A DNA stretch of 64,000 nucleotides, from NCBI RefSeq assembly GCF_036669915.1, contig NC_089316.1, forward strand, positions 22,918,997-22,982,996, in the 5' to 3' direction. Positions 34,440 to 45,632 of this stretch are shown here, piece after piece (position 1 is the first letter of the stretch; every line of letters begins with the position of its first letter). The position numbers and the translations under genes are program-made. The stretch is from Pocillopora verrucosa (lineage: Eukaryota; Cnidaria; Anthozoa; Scleractinia; Pocilloporidae). The notes beneath the pieces were generated by a model. The model was not told the origin of the DNA, did not search any database, and was given only the letters and a program-made list of their open reading frames with translations.

Positions 34440-37400
34440 ACCATTTGATTTTTGCTGTTATGTTTGGTGCCACTTCTAGCACATGCTTGAATGTCTTTTT
34501 ACAACCAAAAAATGGAATTTTTCAGATGCCTGACCCAGCTGGATGGGTGCAGGGTAAGTGGTCATACCATGGCAACCTAATTTTGAACAAATTGAGTGTT
34601 TGTTTGTTTTGCTTTGTTTTTTCTCTCACTGTTAAAATCATTTTAAAGACTATAGTAGCTCTAGGCTAACTCAGTTACTGTGGACCAGTATTAGTTTATG
34701 AACAAATTTTAATATTAATAGTTATATAGAATTTAACATACAGTTTAAATGACTAAGAGGAAATACATGCATTGTCAGGGTTTTCAGGCATTTGGTTTGT
34801 GTCTTAAGCCAGCTGTTAGCATCTGTGCAGTATTTATTGCATTCTCCAGAGTTTGCAGTAGTACTCCTTTGGATGTTAAGGCCCTGGGGCCGTCCTCATC
34901 CAGTGGTATACCTTATCAGTGCATGTGTTGTTCCACCATGTGCCTGTGTTGTGTTTGCTCTTCTCTAGCATGGGATTCTTGTCCCTGAGGATAGCAGTTC
35001 TTGGTGTTTCCCCCCCCCCCCCCTCAACCCTAATTGCAGGGTTTCTTTTGCGGGGTCCATTTCAGCAAGCTGCCACTTTAGCCTTGGATAGGCCAGTTGG
35101 TGTTCTAGCACCTTGGGGTGTGACTGTAGTTGCAGCTCCTGGGCCCCTTGGGCACCTAGCCTCCATTTGTGATGAGGGTGTGAACTTGATATTAAGTTAT
35201 TTATTTGGAATATTTAGACAGGCTGGCTTAGTTTGGCTTTTAAAAGCAGGTGTAAATGTGGGCTTCTATAAATGATAACAAGGCCAGATGACCACACTGG
35301 GAACCACATTTGTTACTCTTTGTTGAAGTCTGTCAGTTGTTTTACTCTTTAACTCTCAAGATCTGATTATTAATTAATTCTCCCCTCTAGCTGCTGCACA
35401 ATTGCATATTCATCAGTTATGAGAACTTTTCTGTTGGATCAAGAAAACATCTTCTACCTGAGAAGGTTTGGGTATTCTCATCACTTGTTTGCAAGATAAT
35501 GTAAGGATATTATAGGGAGAAGTTACCTGTTAATCATTTCTGGGAGTTAGAAATAATGTTCCCTGCTTATAACCAGTACAGAGAAGATGTAGGAGAGTAT
35601 GGGGCCTATGGTTTATCATCCTTAGCCAAGAAGACTAGAACGTCTAACCATTTGCAGATGTTGTATCAAAGGCAGCACATTCCCCTCAGTTATTTTAAGA
35701 CCCTAAGTGTTGTTGTGGTCTGAGGCTTGAACCCTCAACTACCAACACAGCCTTAACACCTTCACTATATAAAAAGAAATGACAAGGACACATCCAAACT
35801 GATCGCTAGATACTTTAATCTCCCTAATCATTCTGGGCGGCATATGGCACTTTGTGGCCTTTCCCTACATCTAGGTAGTTTCCCTTGCGAAATGGCTTTT
35901 GGAATTCCTAGGAATTCCTGGGAATAAAGGTGTGAATTTTCACGGTAAATTCGGACTGGGAATTCCTAGGAATTCCTAGGAATTCCCAACCATAACAACT
36001 CTGGTTCTAAAAACCTAGAAATTCCTAGAAATTCCCAGAAATTCCCAGAAATTCCAAGTTTATAGCCAACAGGACTTGGAATTCCTAGGAATTCCTAGGA
36101 ATTCCTAGGAATTCCAACTCAGAGAACCAATGACTTTCCCTGAAAAGCTGTATATCTAAAAAATTCCTAGGAATTTCTGGGAATTTCTGGGAATTTCTGG
36201 GAATTTTTGGGAATTTTTAGGAATGTTTAAGAATTACTGGGAATTTTAAGCAAAAATTTGAGGCTTATGATATAAAATAAATACTTTAAATTAAAAAAAA
36301 CCCAGCTAAAATTCAAGTATTCAATGAAATTTATTTAAAAGCTTGATTAAGGCGTACATGTAAAATATTTTTGATTAATTATTAACATCAATGTGTGGTA
36401 ATATTAGGATGGAATTTGATTTATTTTTCTTTTCTTGAAAACTTCATACAGATTAATCCTCAATTACAGCTATTCATATAAAATAGTTCTAATCAATCAT
36501 TAAATTTGGTTTGACACAAATTGTGAATAAAATCTGTTGATTCTTTTCCAAAAAATACAATATCCTAAGTTATATTTATATAGTTATATTCTTGGGAGTG
36601 AAGGGGCTAATTACAGACAAATAAAATTGATTTTTTGATTAAAATCTTGTTATAACTGTAACAATAAATTAGAATGAAGTTATCCTAAACTGCAAACTTA
36701 GCTGCTGTTTGTACTGTTTGTATTTTTTTTCCTGGACTCACAATGAGTTGGCCTTGAATGAGGTTGTCAACAAGAACCTTGACCATTTTGTAACTGGATT
36801 CCTTGACATCTGAATTTGAAAACAAAAATAATATATTAAAATATGTATGTTTAAAGCTCAGACCAGGCTTTTAAGATGGCTATGAGGAAAAGGGCATTCA
36901 TTGGATTCTCAAATTGAGAAATCTCTGTTATATTGAGTGACTTTTATATTGGAGTTAGTACATCTCTCTCATGGATTTTACTAAAAAAGGGCTGAATACA
37001 TTATTTTGTTTTTACCAAGGAGGGCTTCTTTATGTACTAAGGTTTGTTATGAATCTTGAATGTTCCCAAACGTGACTAGAGGAATCTTGAAACCTTACTG
37101 ATAGGTTTATTTCATTGTAAAGCATAAGCTTAAGAAACTGCGGCATGCAAGTGACCGATTCGATTCTCAGAATTATTCTAGTTTCAGTTGCGCCGAGCGT
37201 TATGTAAGCTTAATTCAACCCGCTACATCTATTCTTTTATAAGATTTTGATCACAACGAATATCGCAATTGTTACTCACCACAAACTTTCAAAATCGTAG
37301 CTTTACAGATGGCCACTCGACCCTTGTTTGTACCGGTCCATATGTCAACTGTTGTCCCTACTTTTAACTCCACGGCGCCAACGACTTTCTTCTCTTTTAC

Positions 37401-40048
37401 AACGCTCACGCTATTCTCGTTTTCCCATTGAACCACAATAAAAGCTATCTTTAGAAATGTTATATTAAGCAAAACAGTTGAGAAAAGCGATCAACCGATG
37501 AAAAGTACATTCAAAGATGAGCGCCAAATGGAGTCTTCTTTGTTTCCGATCACCGGCATGATCACGTGGATCTTTTAGGACTTGTCATTGGCTAGCAGAG
37601 TGAATCCGCTGGCTTGCCGATTGCAGTGTTAAGAGAAGCGCCGAACTTTATTTTGACTTCTCCGACCGGTTCTCTGCTTCTAGAAGATGGATAGCTTGGT
37701 GATATAAATAAAAATGTGAGCTCACTCTATGTAGAAATAATCGACAAGAATCGATCGTATTACAAATGCACGATTTGTGGCCGAAAGTTGTCGAGGAAAC
37801 AAAGACTCGAAACTCACTTGAGTTGTGTTAATGGCAAAGGTGAGAAATAACACAAGCCAATCACAGTTTTGAATGCGACTACAAATCGTCTTTTACCCTC
37901 ATATTTATAAAAGGAGGATACCACATTCGGAAGTGTAAGAGATACATAGATGATCCCAGTGTACCAGTACCTAAATCTACAAAGCTTGACCGTAGCAAGC
38001 GTTCAGCAACACGTTCCAACGCCGCCATCTCGATTCCTCAGTCAGTCGTTTCCACTGAACTTAAAGCAGTATTGACAACAGAGTAGAGTGCGTCTTACAA
38101 AGGAGAAACATTTGTACAAGAGACAGGAGTAGCTATATGCGATTACAGAGGTGCGTTGGAACTCTGGTCCACAAATAGTTATGCACTGCCCGAAGTATAA
38201 AACAATTTTGTTGATAGCTGACAGACAGAGAAGAACAACAAGTAAACTTAAGAGCTGTTATTACTGAAGTGTGACTAGCACTTTTCATTTTTATATAAAG
38301 AAGGACTTGTAATTTGCACCAAAAATAAAAAGATGTAATATTTTTTTGGGAGATCCAGTGATTGGGACATTTAAGAAATTAAGTTATGAAAGGAAACTTG
38401 GTTGGTACTTCTCACTACTAACAAGTCTTGTTGACAAATATTTTCAGATCAGAGTTTCAAATAAAGTAAATTGAAGACGTCATATAAAAGGTGTTTTTCC
38501 TCAAAGGGTACATTGACTACCTCTGTCTTGTCTGCATGCCAAATGTTTGCAAAGTGTGTGGATGATCCACAAGTATTGGAACTCTTACAAAAATGTTTTG
38601 TAAGAATAAAAACAGCAAAACAAATTACAGCAATTAGTCATGAAAATAGAGCAAAAAACTGAAAAAAAGCAGCAACAACAATCATGAAAAAAGAAAGATT
38701 AATTAGGTGTTGAATTTGTTTGTCTAAGGCATGAAATTTCTACTAAAAGTATTGTCAACAAAAAGTCTCTGACAGCGTTTGAGGCAACTGAGCTTGACTG
38801 TTCCAAGGTTTTCTAACAAAGGCAACCAGTAATGTAGGTTAGGGAAGTAAGATAACAATGTAATTATTGTTAATTATTGTGGAAGTTGGCAATTTCCATT
38901 TAACATAACTGACAGCTGGTTCATGAGAAAATCCATATTAATGTAAAGATTTACTAAAACTTAGTTTGAGTAATAAATTTCATGATCTTTAAGTTATAAA
39001 CATGTACATGTATGTATATCTCTTGGTAAGTTTTGTATAGCATACCTTTTATTGAGCCAAAGTTTTAAGCCTCTGAAATTACTCTTTTTCTTAAAACCTT
39101 CACATTCAAGGTATTGAGAATTTCTTAGAATTTATGTGGACCTCAGGGTATTAAAATTGCCTCAAATTCAATTCCCAGCAATTCCCAAGAGTTCCACACT
39201 TCTTAAATTATAAGTAGTTTGTAAAGCTGAGAATTCTTAGGAATTCCTAGGGATTCCAAGTCCTCACAAAACTGGAGTCTTCCTAATTCCCAGAAATTCC
39301 CAGTAATTCCAAGCTTTTTAAATCAGAGTTAATTTGCATAGATGGGAATTTTTGAGAATTCCTCGGAATTCCTAGGAATTTCTAGGAATTCCTAGGAATT
39401 CCTAGGAATTCCCAGAAATTCCCAGAAAACTGGGAATTCAGTTTGCAAGGGTCATTTGCATAATTGGGAATTTTTGAGAATTCCTAGGAATTCCTAGGAA
39501 TTCCCAGAAAACTGGGAATTCAGTTCGCAAGGGTTGAAGGGTCGCAAAAAACTTCAGAACAAAAGTATCTCTCAAATAGGCACTCTTAAACCCCACGGTA
39601 TCAACAACTAATTTATTCTTGTTTTCTCATCACCATATTCCCACCGATAGCATAGCTCCATTTTCTGCCTAGAAATACACACACAACCCACAGTTCCTCC
39701 AACTGCTCTGACGAAGGGCTATTGCACGCGAAATGTCAGCTTTTAAACTCTATAAAGTGGCCAATTTCCATTATCAACCCAGTCAATGATACTAAATTAC
39801 CTTGTTATACTCTCCCACTGACGTGGCACCACAGTTTCTATACAAACTTACCCCCTTTACCTGCACAGCAGTCCAACACTCAACATGAGCTAGCAGAAAA
39901 AAAAAATTAATTCCTCTGTTTTAATTAGTTTTTCAGAATATTGTCGCTGTTCTTGCATACAGGATCCTGTTCTACCCATTTTTTGCCTGTCTGACAACTG
40001 ACAACAGACTGGTTGGGTCCTTGCTGGGTTTTCTTTATGTTACGATCA
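34440..40048 (+). CDS. STRA6-like (RBP receptor family) membrane protein, partial
   Basis: Two exons are supported: 34440-34553 (acceptor tttcag, donor cagg|gtaagt) reading HLIFAVMFGATSSTCLNVFL, and 39937-40048 (acceptor tttttcag, donor cag|gtgagc) reading NIVAVLAYRILFYPFFACLT, TDNRLVGSLLGFLYVTI. Order and content match the second and third hydrophobic segments of STRA6-type proteins, which move retinoids across membranes in vertebrates. Splice phases (1 out, 0 in) do not join directly, so a small exon between them is missing or lost. No further exons follow before the retroelement cluster at 40.5 kb, so the gene may be broken there. The intron between these exons contains a SINE, a MITE and element III. 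Confidence 0.5.
35008..35026 (+). repeat. Poly-C run
   Basis: About 15 uninterrupted C residues (tttcccc...ctcaacc), a likely length-variable or error-prone site. Confidence 0.8.
35600..35770 (-). repeat. SINE, second copy, inverted
   Basis: The reverse complement contains B-box-like gagggttcaagcctc, cacttagggtcttaaaataa, ctgaggggaatgtgctgcc, and atctgcaaatggttagacgt. These are the same landmarks in the same order as 16932-17190. Confidence 0.75.
35899..36245. repeat. Left GGAATTCC palindrome array of element III
   Basis: At least five clusters of ggaattcctaggaattcc-type words (10-bp period) separated by 20-60 bp spacers. The innermost cluster drifts to gggaatttctgggaatttct. Confidence 0.85.
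36719..37472 (-). CDS. Small two-exon gene inside element III, unknown function
   Basis: Exon 1 is 37472-37279 on the minus strand, from ATG (MLNITFLKIAFIVVQWENEN...) to donor gtgg|gtgagt. Exon 2 is 36811 to about 36687 (acceptor aaattcag), reading DVKESSYKMVKVLVDNLIQG, QLIVSPGKK and ending in TAG. Phase 1 to 1 is consistent and the product is about 106 residues. The middle (VVQWENENSVSVV...VGTTVDIWTG) has the look of a small SH3/Tudor-like barrel, which is inference only. It starts about 220-270 bp from the oppositely oriented zinc-finger gene, so they may share a promoter. Confidence 0.5.
37741..38086 (+). CDS. Small zinc-finger gene inside element III
   Basis: Exon 1 ends at 37839 (gcaaag|gtgaga) and contains YYKCTICGRKLSRKQRLETH, LSC: a C-x2-C-x12-H-x2-C finger. 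Exon 2 is 37914-38086 (acceptor ataaaag), reading GYHIRKCKRYIDDPSVPVPK, a basic Ser-rich tail, and stop TAG. Phase 1 to 1 fits. No ATG is visible in frame after the upstream TAG near 37690, so an earlier exon or a non-ATG start is needed. Likely DNA binding, unproven. Confidence 0.45.
39165..39520. repeat. Right GGAATTCC palindrome array of element III
   Basis: Same words as the left array. It also holds an internal partial duplicate of the terminus (actgggaattcagtttgcaa at about 39429 and actgggaattcagttcgcaa at 39511). Confidence 0.85.
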
Positions 40049-40511
40049 GGTGAGCTAGCTATATTACTTTGTTTATGAATACCAATTTAATCAGACTGTG
40101 AGTTTGTTTTTTTAATTATCAAATACAGTTCTCAGAACTCTACAATTGCCAATACTTAATTCAAATATTACTCTAATGTGGAATACTACTCTTGGCTTTG
40201 AAAGAAGTGATGTTTGTGTTAATTTTGGACCATGTTTTGTACACATGTCCTGGTAAATAGGGAACACAGCATGGCTTACATGCGATACAATAGACTAATT
40301 TGGTTCTCTCTGCTTAATTAACCCTATCAGCCCCAAGGGTAGTCAGCATGTAAGTTCTCCCTCCAGTAATATTGCTGAATCATTCATTGAGATCATTACA
40401 ATATGAATTCTTCTCATCAGTACCAATGAAAATTTATAGTTAAGAGTCTAGAGAATATGGATATTGATCTTAACCCTTTAACTCCCATGAGTAACCAAGC
40501 GAGAACTTCTC
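40049..40511. repeat. MITE pieces next to Penelope fragment
   Basis: A ttaaccctttaactcccatg copy at about 40472 is interrupted at acttctc by the Penelope fragment; a related piece begins near 40319. Confidence 0.5.
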
Positions 40512-41380
40512 GTAATAGTGTAGTTTGATCGTCCGGGTGAGTGTAGTCCTGAGAAGGACTGTTGTCGGTAGTGGTGACTGACGTTTCGACAACCTGAGCG
40601 GAAGTCATCTTCAGAGTCAAGTGAATAGTTGTTGTCAGTCGAATGTTCTTAGTCCGGTTTGTTTAAACTGATTGTCGGCTTTGCCGCGATGTTATTGGCT
40701 GTAAAACTCAAGTGGCGTAGGTCGGTCGTGATTGATCAGTCTCGATCCGTTAGTAAAGTTAGGTCGTTCTGTTCAGTTCGTTTGTAATGTTAATGTCATG
40801 GATGAGTCGTTTATATGGTGCCGATAGTGGTTGACACCTGTTGAGGGGAGTCTGTTCCAAGCTAGCTTTCCAGAGTCAGTCGTTGAAAGTAGTTGGAGTT
40901 GTCGGTTAGGCATTGCGCAGAGTCCTAGTCAATAGTGTGGTTCGTAAGTCGCTGTTGTTCAGCAATGTGATTCTTGACATCGCCTTTCCTCGTCGCTCGT
41001 TTGTGTTCAGTCAGTCTGGTTGTGAGGTTTCTGCTAGTCTCACCGATGTAGGAGGCGTGCCAGTCGGAGCAGTTGACCTTATAAACTGCTCCCTGTCTGT
41101 GCCTCGGTTCGTCTGGGTCTTTGACGTTAGTCAGTAACAGACGTGGTGTGGTAATGGGTTTGTGAGCGACGCGGATATTGAATGGTTGTAGGATGCGCGA
41201 GATGTTCTCAGATATGCCCTTTATGTGCGGTATAGTTGCTGTAGTCGTAGGATTTGCGTTGTCGTTAGGTTCGGTAGTAGTAGTGGTTAAGGTCGGTGAG
41301 TGTTTCGTCTGATGAAGTCTTCGTTATAGTTGTTCGTAGAAAAAACAGGGTCAAGGTACTTGTTCTCGTCAGATAATATC
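40512..41380 (-). mobile_element. Penelope-like element 3' fragment with GIY-YIG endonuclease, inactivated
   Basis: The minus-strand frame from about 41300 to 40860 reads PHIKGISENISRILQPFNIR, then GAVYKVNCSDWHASYIGETS, NLTTRLTEHKRATRKGDVKN and HIAEQ. This is the GIY-YIG nuclease domain diagnostic of Penelope-like elements, with the YK and YIGET motifs visible. At least two in-frame stops lie after NHTID and near FQRLTLES, and a frame change occurs near 41290. The reverse transcriptase part is absent. Confidence 0.85.
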
Positions 41381-42531
41381 AAAATATCTGCGGTACGTAG
41401 TTTAGCAGATATTTGTTTTCTGCACGTTCTGTATTTGGTATTCTTAGTGTGTTATACAATTAGGTGTTTCAGTTACGCAATACGCGTTAATTACATGACG
41501 TATATTTAGCTGTTGTCAGTTCGTGATCTTCCTTCAGGTCTGCTAACGCCACACGCTCACTCCACCGTTCTTTAGCATGAGCAACTCTGAGGAAGCTAGG
41601 GCACGTTTTAATCGGAACGATGGAGTTTGAGATCCTTCTGTCGGTGCTGTTATACGGTCTACCGTTTCTGAATCGATGGGTTCTTTAACCGATAACCTCA
41701 CTATAGGTTATTGAATCTCGGCTTAGCGATTTCGCGAAGCGATTTTCCGTGGAGAACAGCTCTTCCGTTGAACAAGCAGCCAAGAGAGCTCGGCGCGAAC
41801 AATATACCTGCAAAAGGAAAGGAAACCAGCAGCAGTTGGATCATTCCCTCCGGTGATGGATAAACTAGACGAAGCATCCGACGCTCTCAAGCAGAAATTG
41901 TACGAGAAAGTTAAAGTTGCCCAGGAGTCAGGTACTGAATTAGTTTCCAAGCGTGTTGAAGCCACTGATTAAGCTAGTTGACAAGAGCGAATTTGGATAG
42001 GCGACCGTTAACGAATATTTGTCTGACGAACTCACCTCTGACTCCGACGACGAGAAGAGAATTTACCGGGCCGAGAGGAGAGCGGATAAAGAGAAGCGTC
42101 GTCATGTCCGTTCTGACGAGAAAGGAAGCGGTTCCTCCGCTGTACACTGCGCGGCTTCTTCGTCGAAATTCTCGTCTAAGGATTTGGCTTCTCGTTCGGA
42201 AGCTAGACCAGCTCGTCGTTTGGTGCCTTGTTTTTACTTCGTCGATTATGGCGTTACACTCAGGCCATAATCCAATATTCTCCATGAATTGCTGTTTTGC
42301 AGTATTTCGTTCTATAGACTAGGTTAGTGCAGAATATCGAAATATCTGCGGTACGTAATTTAGCAGATATTTGTTTTCTGCACGTTCTGTATTTGGCATT
42401 CTTTATTGTGTTAGACAATTAGGTGTTTCAGTTACGCGATACGCGTTAATTGCGTGTCGTATATATAGCTGTTGTCAGTTAGTGATCTTCCTTCGGGTCT
42501 GCTAACGCCACACGCTACTCCACTGCTCTTT
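41380..42531 (+). repeat. Direct repeat of DIRS 5' region (two ~193-bp copies)
   Basis: 41380-41572 and 42339-42531 share aaatatctgcggtacgta, agcagatatttgttttctgc and the run to gctaacgccacacgct. The copies differ at scattered bases. Confidence 0.8.
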
Positions 42532-42774
42532 TATTTTTCTACTGTGGATTTTATTTTCATGCTGTTGTGTGTTCCCCTTTTTTCAGTTTGGAGGTTTTGG
42601 TCATTTGAGCTTGACATGCACGAAACCTGCGGACACTTCAAAGAGAAGCGCTCGCCGTGATTGACTAGATCGCGGTTTGTTGACCACTGATGATACTGAT
42701 GTCCAGCAGGTTGAGTGTGATTTTTTAGCGACTAGTTTAGTGTTAAAGGCGGTAGCAATGGCGTCAAAGGTCGC

Positions 42775-43407
42775 TTGAAATCCTCGCTTAATTTCTGGGT
42801 TGAAGCATTAAATGCTTCAGATTTTGTGCTTGACATGATTAGGCGTAGTTGCAGGTTACCTTTTGCCCATTATCCTTCACAGTGCTTTCTAAAGAACGAC
42901 AGATCTGCGCTTCAGCATCCAGAATTTGTGGCCGAAGCAATAACCGAGCTACTTAATAATGGTTGTATTGTTGAGCATGTCGTTCCTCCGTTCTTCATGA
43001 ATCCTTTAACAGTCGCGGAAGGAAAGAAGTTGCGTCTCGTTATTGATCTTAGGCGCGTCAACAATTGTTTAGTTAAACCCAGATTCAAATATGAAGACTT
43101 AAGCTCGCTATCCCAAGTTCTGGATGAAGGACACTGGTTTTTCACATGGGACCTTAAGTCCGGCAACCATCATGTTGATATTTTTCTTGATCACCAAAAG
43201 TATCTCGGTTTTGCTTGGCCCTTTTCCGGCGTTGTTGGATATTTTACCTCTGCAGTTCTTCCTTTCGGCCTTAGTAGTGCCTGCTTTTCAGCTTCTCTAG
43301 ACGGCACCGTTTTCAGCGGCATGTGGGAACCCGAGGATATCGGCCAAAGTTCTACGTTCCGCGAACTGAAAGCTATTTATTTCTTATTGCTTTCCTACGT
43401 TGCTTAA
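42775..43407 (+). pseudogene. DIRS-like reverse transcriptase with internal deletion
   Basis: The 210-codon frame holds RT landmarks in order: KLRLVIDLRRVN, FFTWDLKSGNHHVDI (motif A Asp), and LPFGLSSACF (motif B). The frame then jumps directly to SSTFRELKAIYFLLLSYVA, which belongs to the start of RNase H. Motif C (the catalytic Asp pair) is therefore deleted. A TAA interrupts the frame just before the RNase H DN motif, so the protein cannot be active. Confidence 0.8.
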
Positions 43408-43671
43408 TTGAAACACAAGAGAGTTAAAATCTTTACTGATAATCAGGGCGCCGCCAGAATTGTTCCTATCGGAAGCTCCTGTAAACTGCTCTCCGTAGTG
43501 AGTTGTCGTCAGGGCTTACCACATCAGGGCTTTAGATAGATTGTCGAAACGTCAGTCACCACTACCGACAACAGTCCTTCTTAGGACTACACTCACCCGA
43601 ACGATCAAACTACACTATTACATGTTACCCCCGGGTTAACACCATTTACTGTACAGAATTTCTCCACACTC

Positions 43672-45245
43672 AACGAAATGTTTTACAAAAGAACCCTAAT
43701 GAGTTAGTGCTGTAATTACGGCAAGATCCTCCGTGAACTGAACAAATTTTGAGCGAGTAAATGGTAGTCGAAACAGACTGAGGTAATGCAAATTAAAGAG
43801 AGGCTTCACCGAAATATTTTTATTTGTGTATTGAAAAAAGTGATTTAAAAGGCTTCTATAAAAAAACTTTGAAACATTTGTTTCACAAGTATCTGTCACA
43901 GTCTGACACCTGTCAATTAGAGGGCGCGTAAGAAAAAAGGACAACAACAACAACGGCGCTGGTTGGCAAATAAACTTACGTGAAAGTGATTGTAATTAAA
44001 TTTAAAAGTATATTTTGAAGCTATGGGAGTTTGCTCGTTTATTTAGTGCAATCACGCGAGTAACTCTGGTCTTTCATCAAAAGGGGAATTTTAATGCAGC
44101 TTTTTATTGCTGAATTCCTTCGTATTCTGTTGTGAAATTACGGAAGCGACTGTCCGATTTGAACGCACTTGCAACGACTTGCCGAAAGCGTATTTAAAGT
44201 ATAAAAGACTTCGCTCACTGGTTTTTAATGAACAACTTGTTTGAGATTCAGATATATGATAAATGAAATTTCCACTGATAATTTCAATTGTAAAGAAATA
44301 CCTCACCTTTAACCTTTCTGAGCTTCTTCTACTGAAGGTTTAGGTTAGTCGCAAATGGTTTTTAGGCCGCGCGTCAACCCATTCAATGACATACTCGCTA
44401 CCAAAATTCATTTAAAAACCAAATTTTTGGCTGGCAACCAAAGTGGTTTGAGAGAGAGAAATTGAGGATCAACAAGTTGTTAATCGGCTTGATTTTCTGT
44501 CAAATAATTTGCTTAAAAATACTGCCCAGCTGGCAAAACGAAATGTATTTACGAAAAATAGCAACAAAGTTAGGCATGTAGTGCGGGGTTTGCGCAAGCG
44601 ATACCGTGCAAGAGGGCAGAGATAGGAAAATCCGGACCGCACTTATGGCCAGTAAGATTACAGGATTCGTTACTGCGCCCTCTGAGAAAGACAAAAAATA
44701 AATACAGTTCTTTCCAGAAAGGCTGTCGGAAGAAAGCATGTCGGAAGTGCAAGGGATAACCCCGAAAGGTATTGCGGGTAGCTTTTATGTCATGGTTAGA
44801 CTTGACCTCAGGATTTCGGGGAAAGCTAAGAAAATGTTAGTTTAAGGAGGAGGCATCACAGGTTTGATCAACCTATTTTATTTAAAACACTGACTTTAAA
44901 TTCTAAACTGTATGAAAACGAGAAAAAGAACGAACTAACACCAATTGATTATCTGTACTGTTTATGTCCGTATTGATTACCGTTACCCAGATAATCTTTT
45001 GAGATTGTCGCGTGCACTTTAAATTTTTGTTCTTTTTTTCTGACAAACTTTCCGGTAACAACTTTATAAGGTTAACTGCGTATCTCTAATTGGACATTTA
45101 TGATAACTTGCATTCACATTTAATTTATGTTTTTTCTAAGTCTGTTCAGGTGGGAGAGGAAGAAAGAAGTGTAGGGGCGGGGGAGGTGCAGCTCAACGAG
45201 GAACTAATTGATATTCAAAAACTCAACTACAAGAACTACACAAAT
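43672..45245 (+). repeat. Duplicated intron block, copy 1
   Basis: Matches about 51555-53090 (gagttagtgctgtaa..., attttgagcgagta..., ggaggaggcatcac..., caacgaggaactaatt...) with moderate divergence. In copy 2 this block lies in the intron between the two lectin exons. Confidence 0.8.
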
Positions 45246-45632
45246 TCTCCAACTTTAACTACATAATATGAGAGAAAAGATTCTTCCCCTTCCTTGTTAA
45301 TGTTCTCTTACTGTTTCACATTGATATACTAAGGTATGTTTTTCGCGCACAAAAAACTCATAAAAAAACATTGAACAAGATGAAAGGGGCAGTAAGAGAA
45401 GTAGATTGAAATTTTTCATTCAGTTTAGACACTTAAGTTGGCGATTTCTTTCGCACTTTGTCAGATAATCAAAGCTCCCCTGTTGGGATCTCTATTCCCT
45501 CTTTTAAGATCTCTTTCTCTTCATCCCGCGCTTGCTACCAAACTAGTAACGTCTCTGGCAAGGATCCTCTCTAGCTTTGGCTATTCGACAATCATATCTA
45601 AATAATCAATTTATTCCAATTGTATTCTTCAG

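Larger units (their letters stand above)
35882..39533. mobile_element. Element III: GGAATTCC-array element carrying two small genes
   Basis: Outer ends are an exact 10-bp inverted pair: CCCTTGCGAA at 35882-35891 and TTCGCAAGGG at 39524-39533. Inside each end lie arrays of ggaattcctaggaattcc with cccagaaattcccag variants (35899-36245 and 39165-39520). Between the arrays are two short, divergently oriented, spliced reading frames (36719-37472 minus, about 37740-38086 plus). No known transposase signature was seen. It lies within an intron of the STRA6-like gene. Confidence 0.65.
41380..43530 (+). mobile_element. DIRS-like retroelement remnants (gag plus RT/RNase H), rearranged
   Basis: A gag-like stretch at about 41577-42270 includes EASDALKQKLYEKVKVAQES and EYLSDELTSDSDDEKRIYRA, with several stops and frame changes. 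A zinc-knuckle-like segment lies near 42590. The RT ORF is 42775-43407, and an RNase H piece reads KIFTDNQGAARIV near 43428. The element's 5' region occurs twice (41380-41572, 42339-42531), so two fragments appear joined. Confidence 0.75.
40512..43621. mobile_element. Composite retroelement block with 81-bp inverted ends
   Basis: 40512-40592 and 43541-43621 are near-identical in inverted orientation (gtaatagtgtagtttgatcg ... tgactgacgtttcgacaa). The left end is the 3' end of a Penelope-like element that continues inward on the minus strand. The right end is only that terminal piece. DIRS-like sequence fills 41380-43530. Confidence 0.75.

Noticed and set aside
41978..42322. 114- and 103-codon overlapping ORFs as host genes
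   Set aside because: They overlap DIRS gag-like sequence in other frames; the gag reading explains the region better.
44500..44739. Minus-strand ORFs here and at 52252-52562 that resemble each other
   Set aside because: Similarity comes from the duplicated intron block; neither reading frame is conserved as protein.
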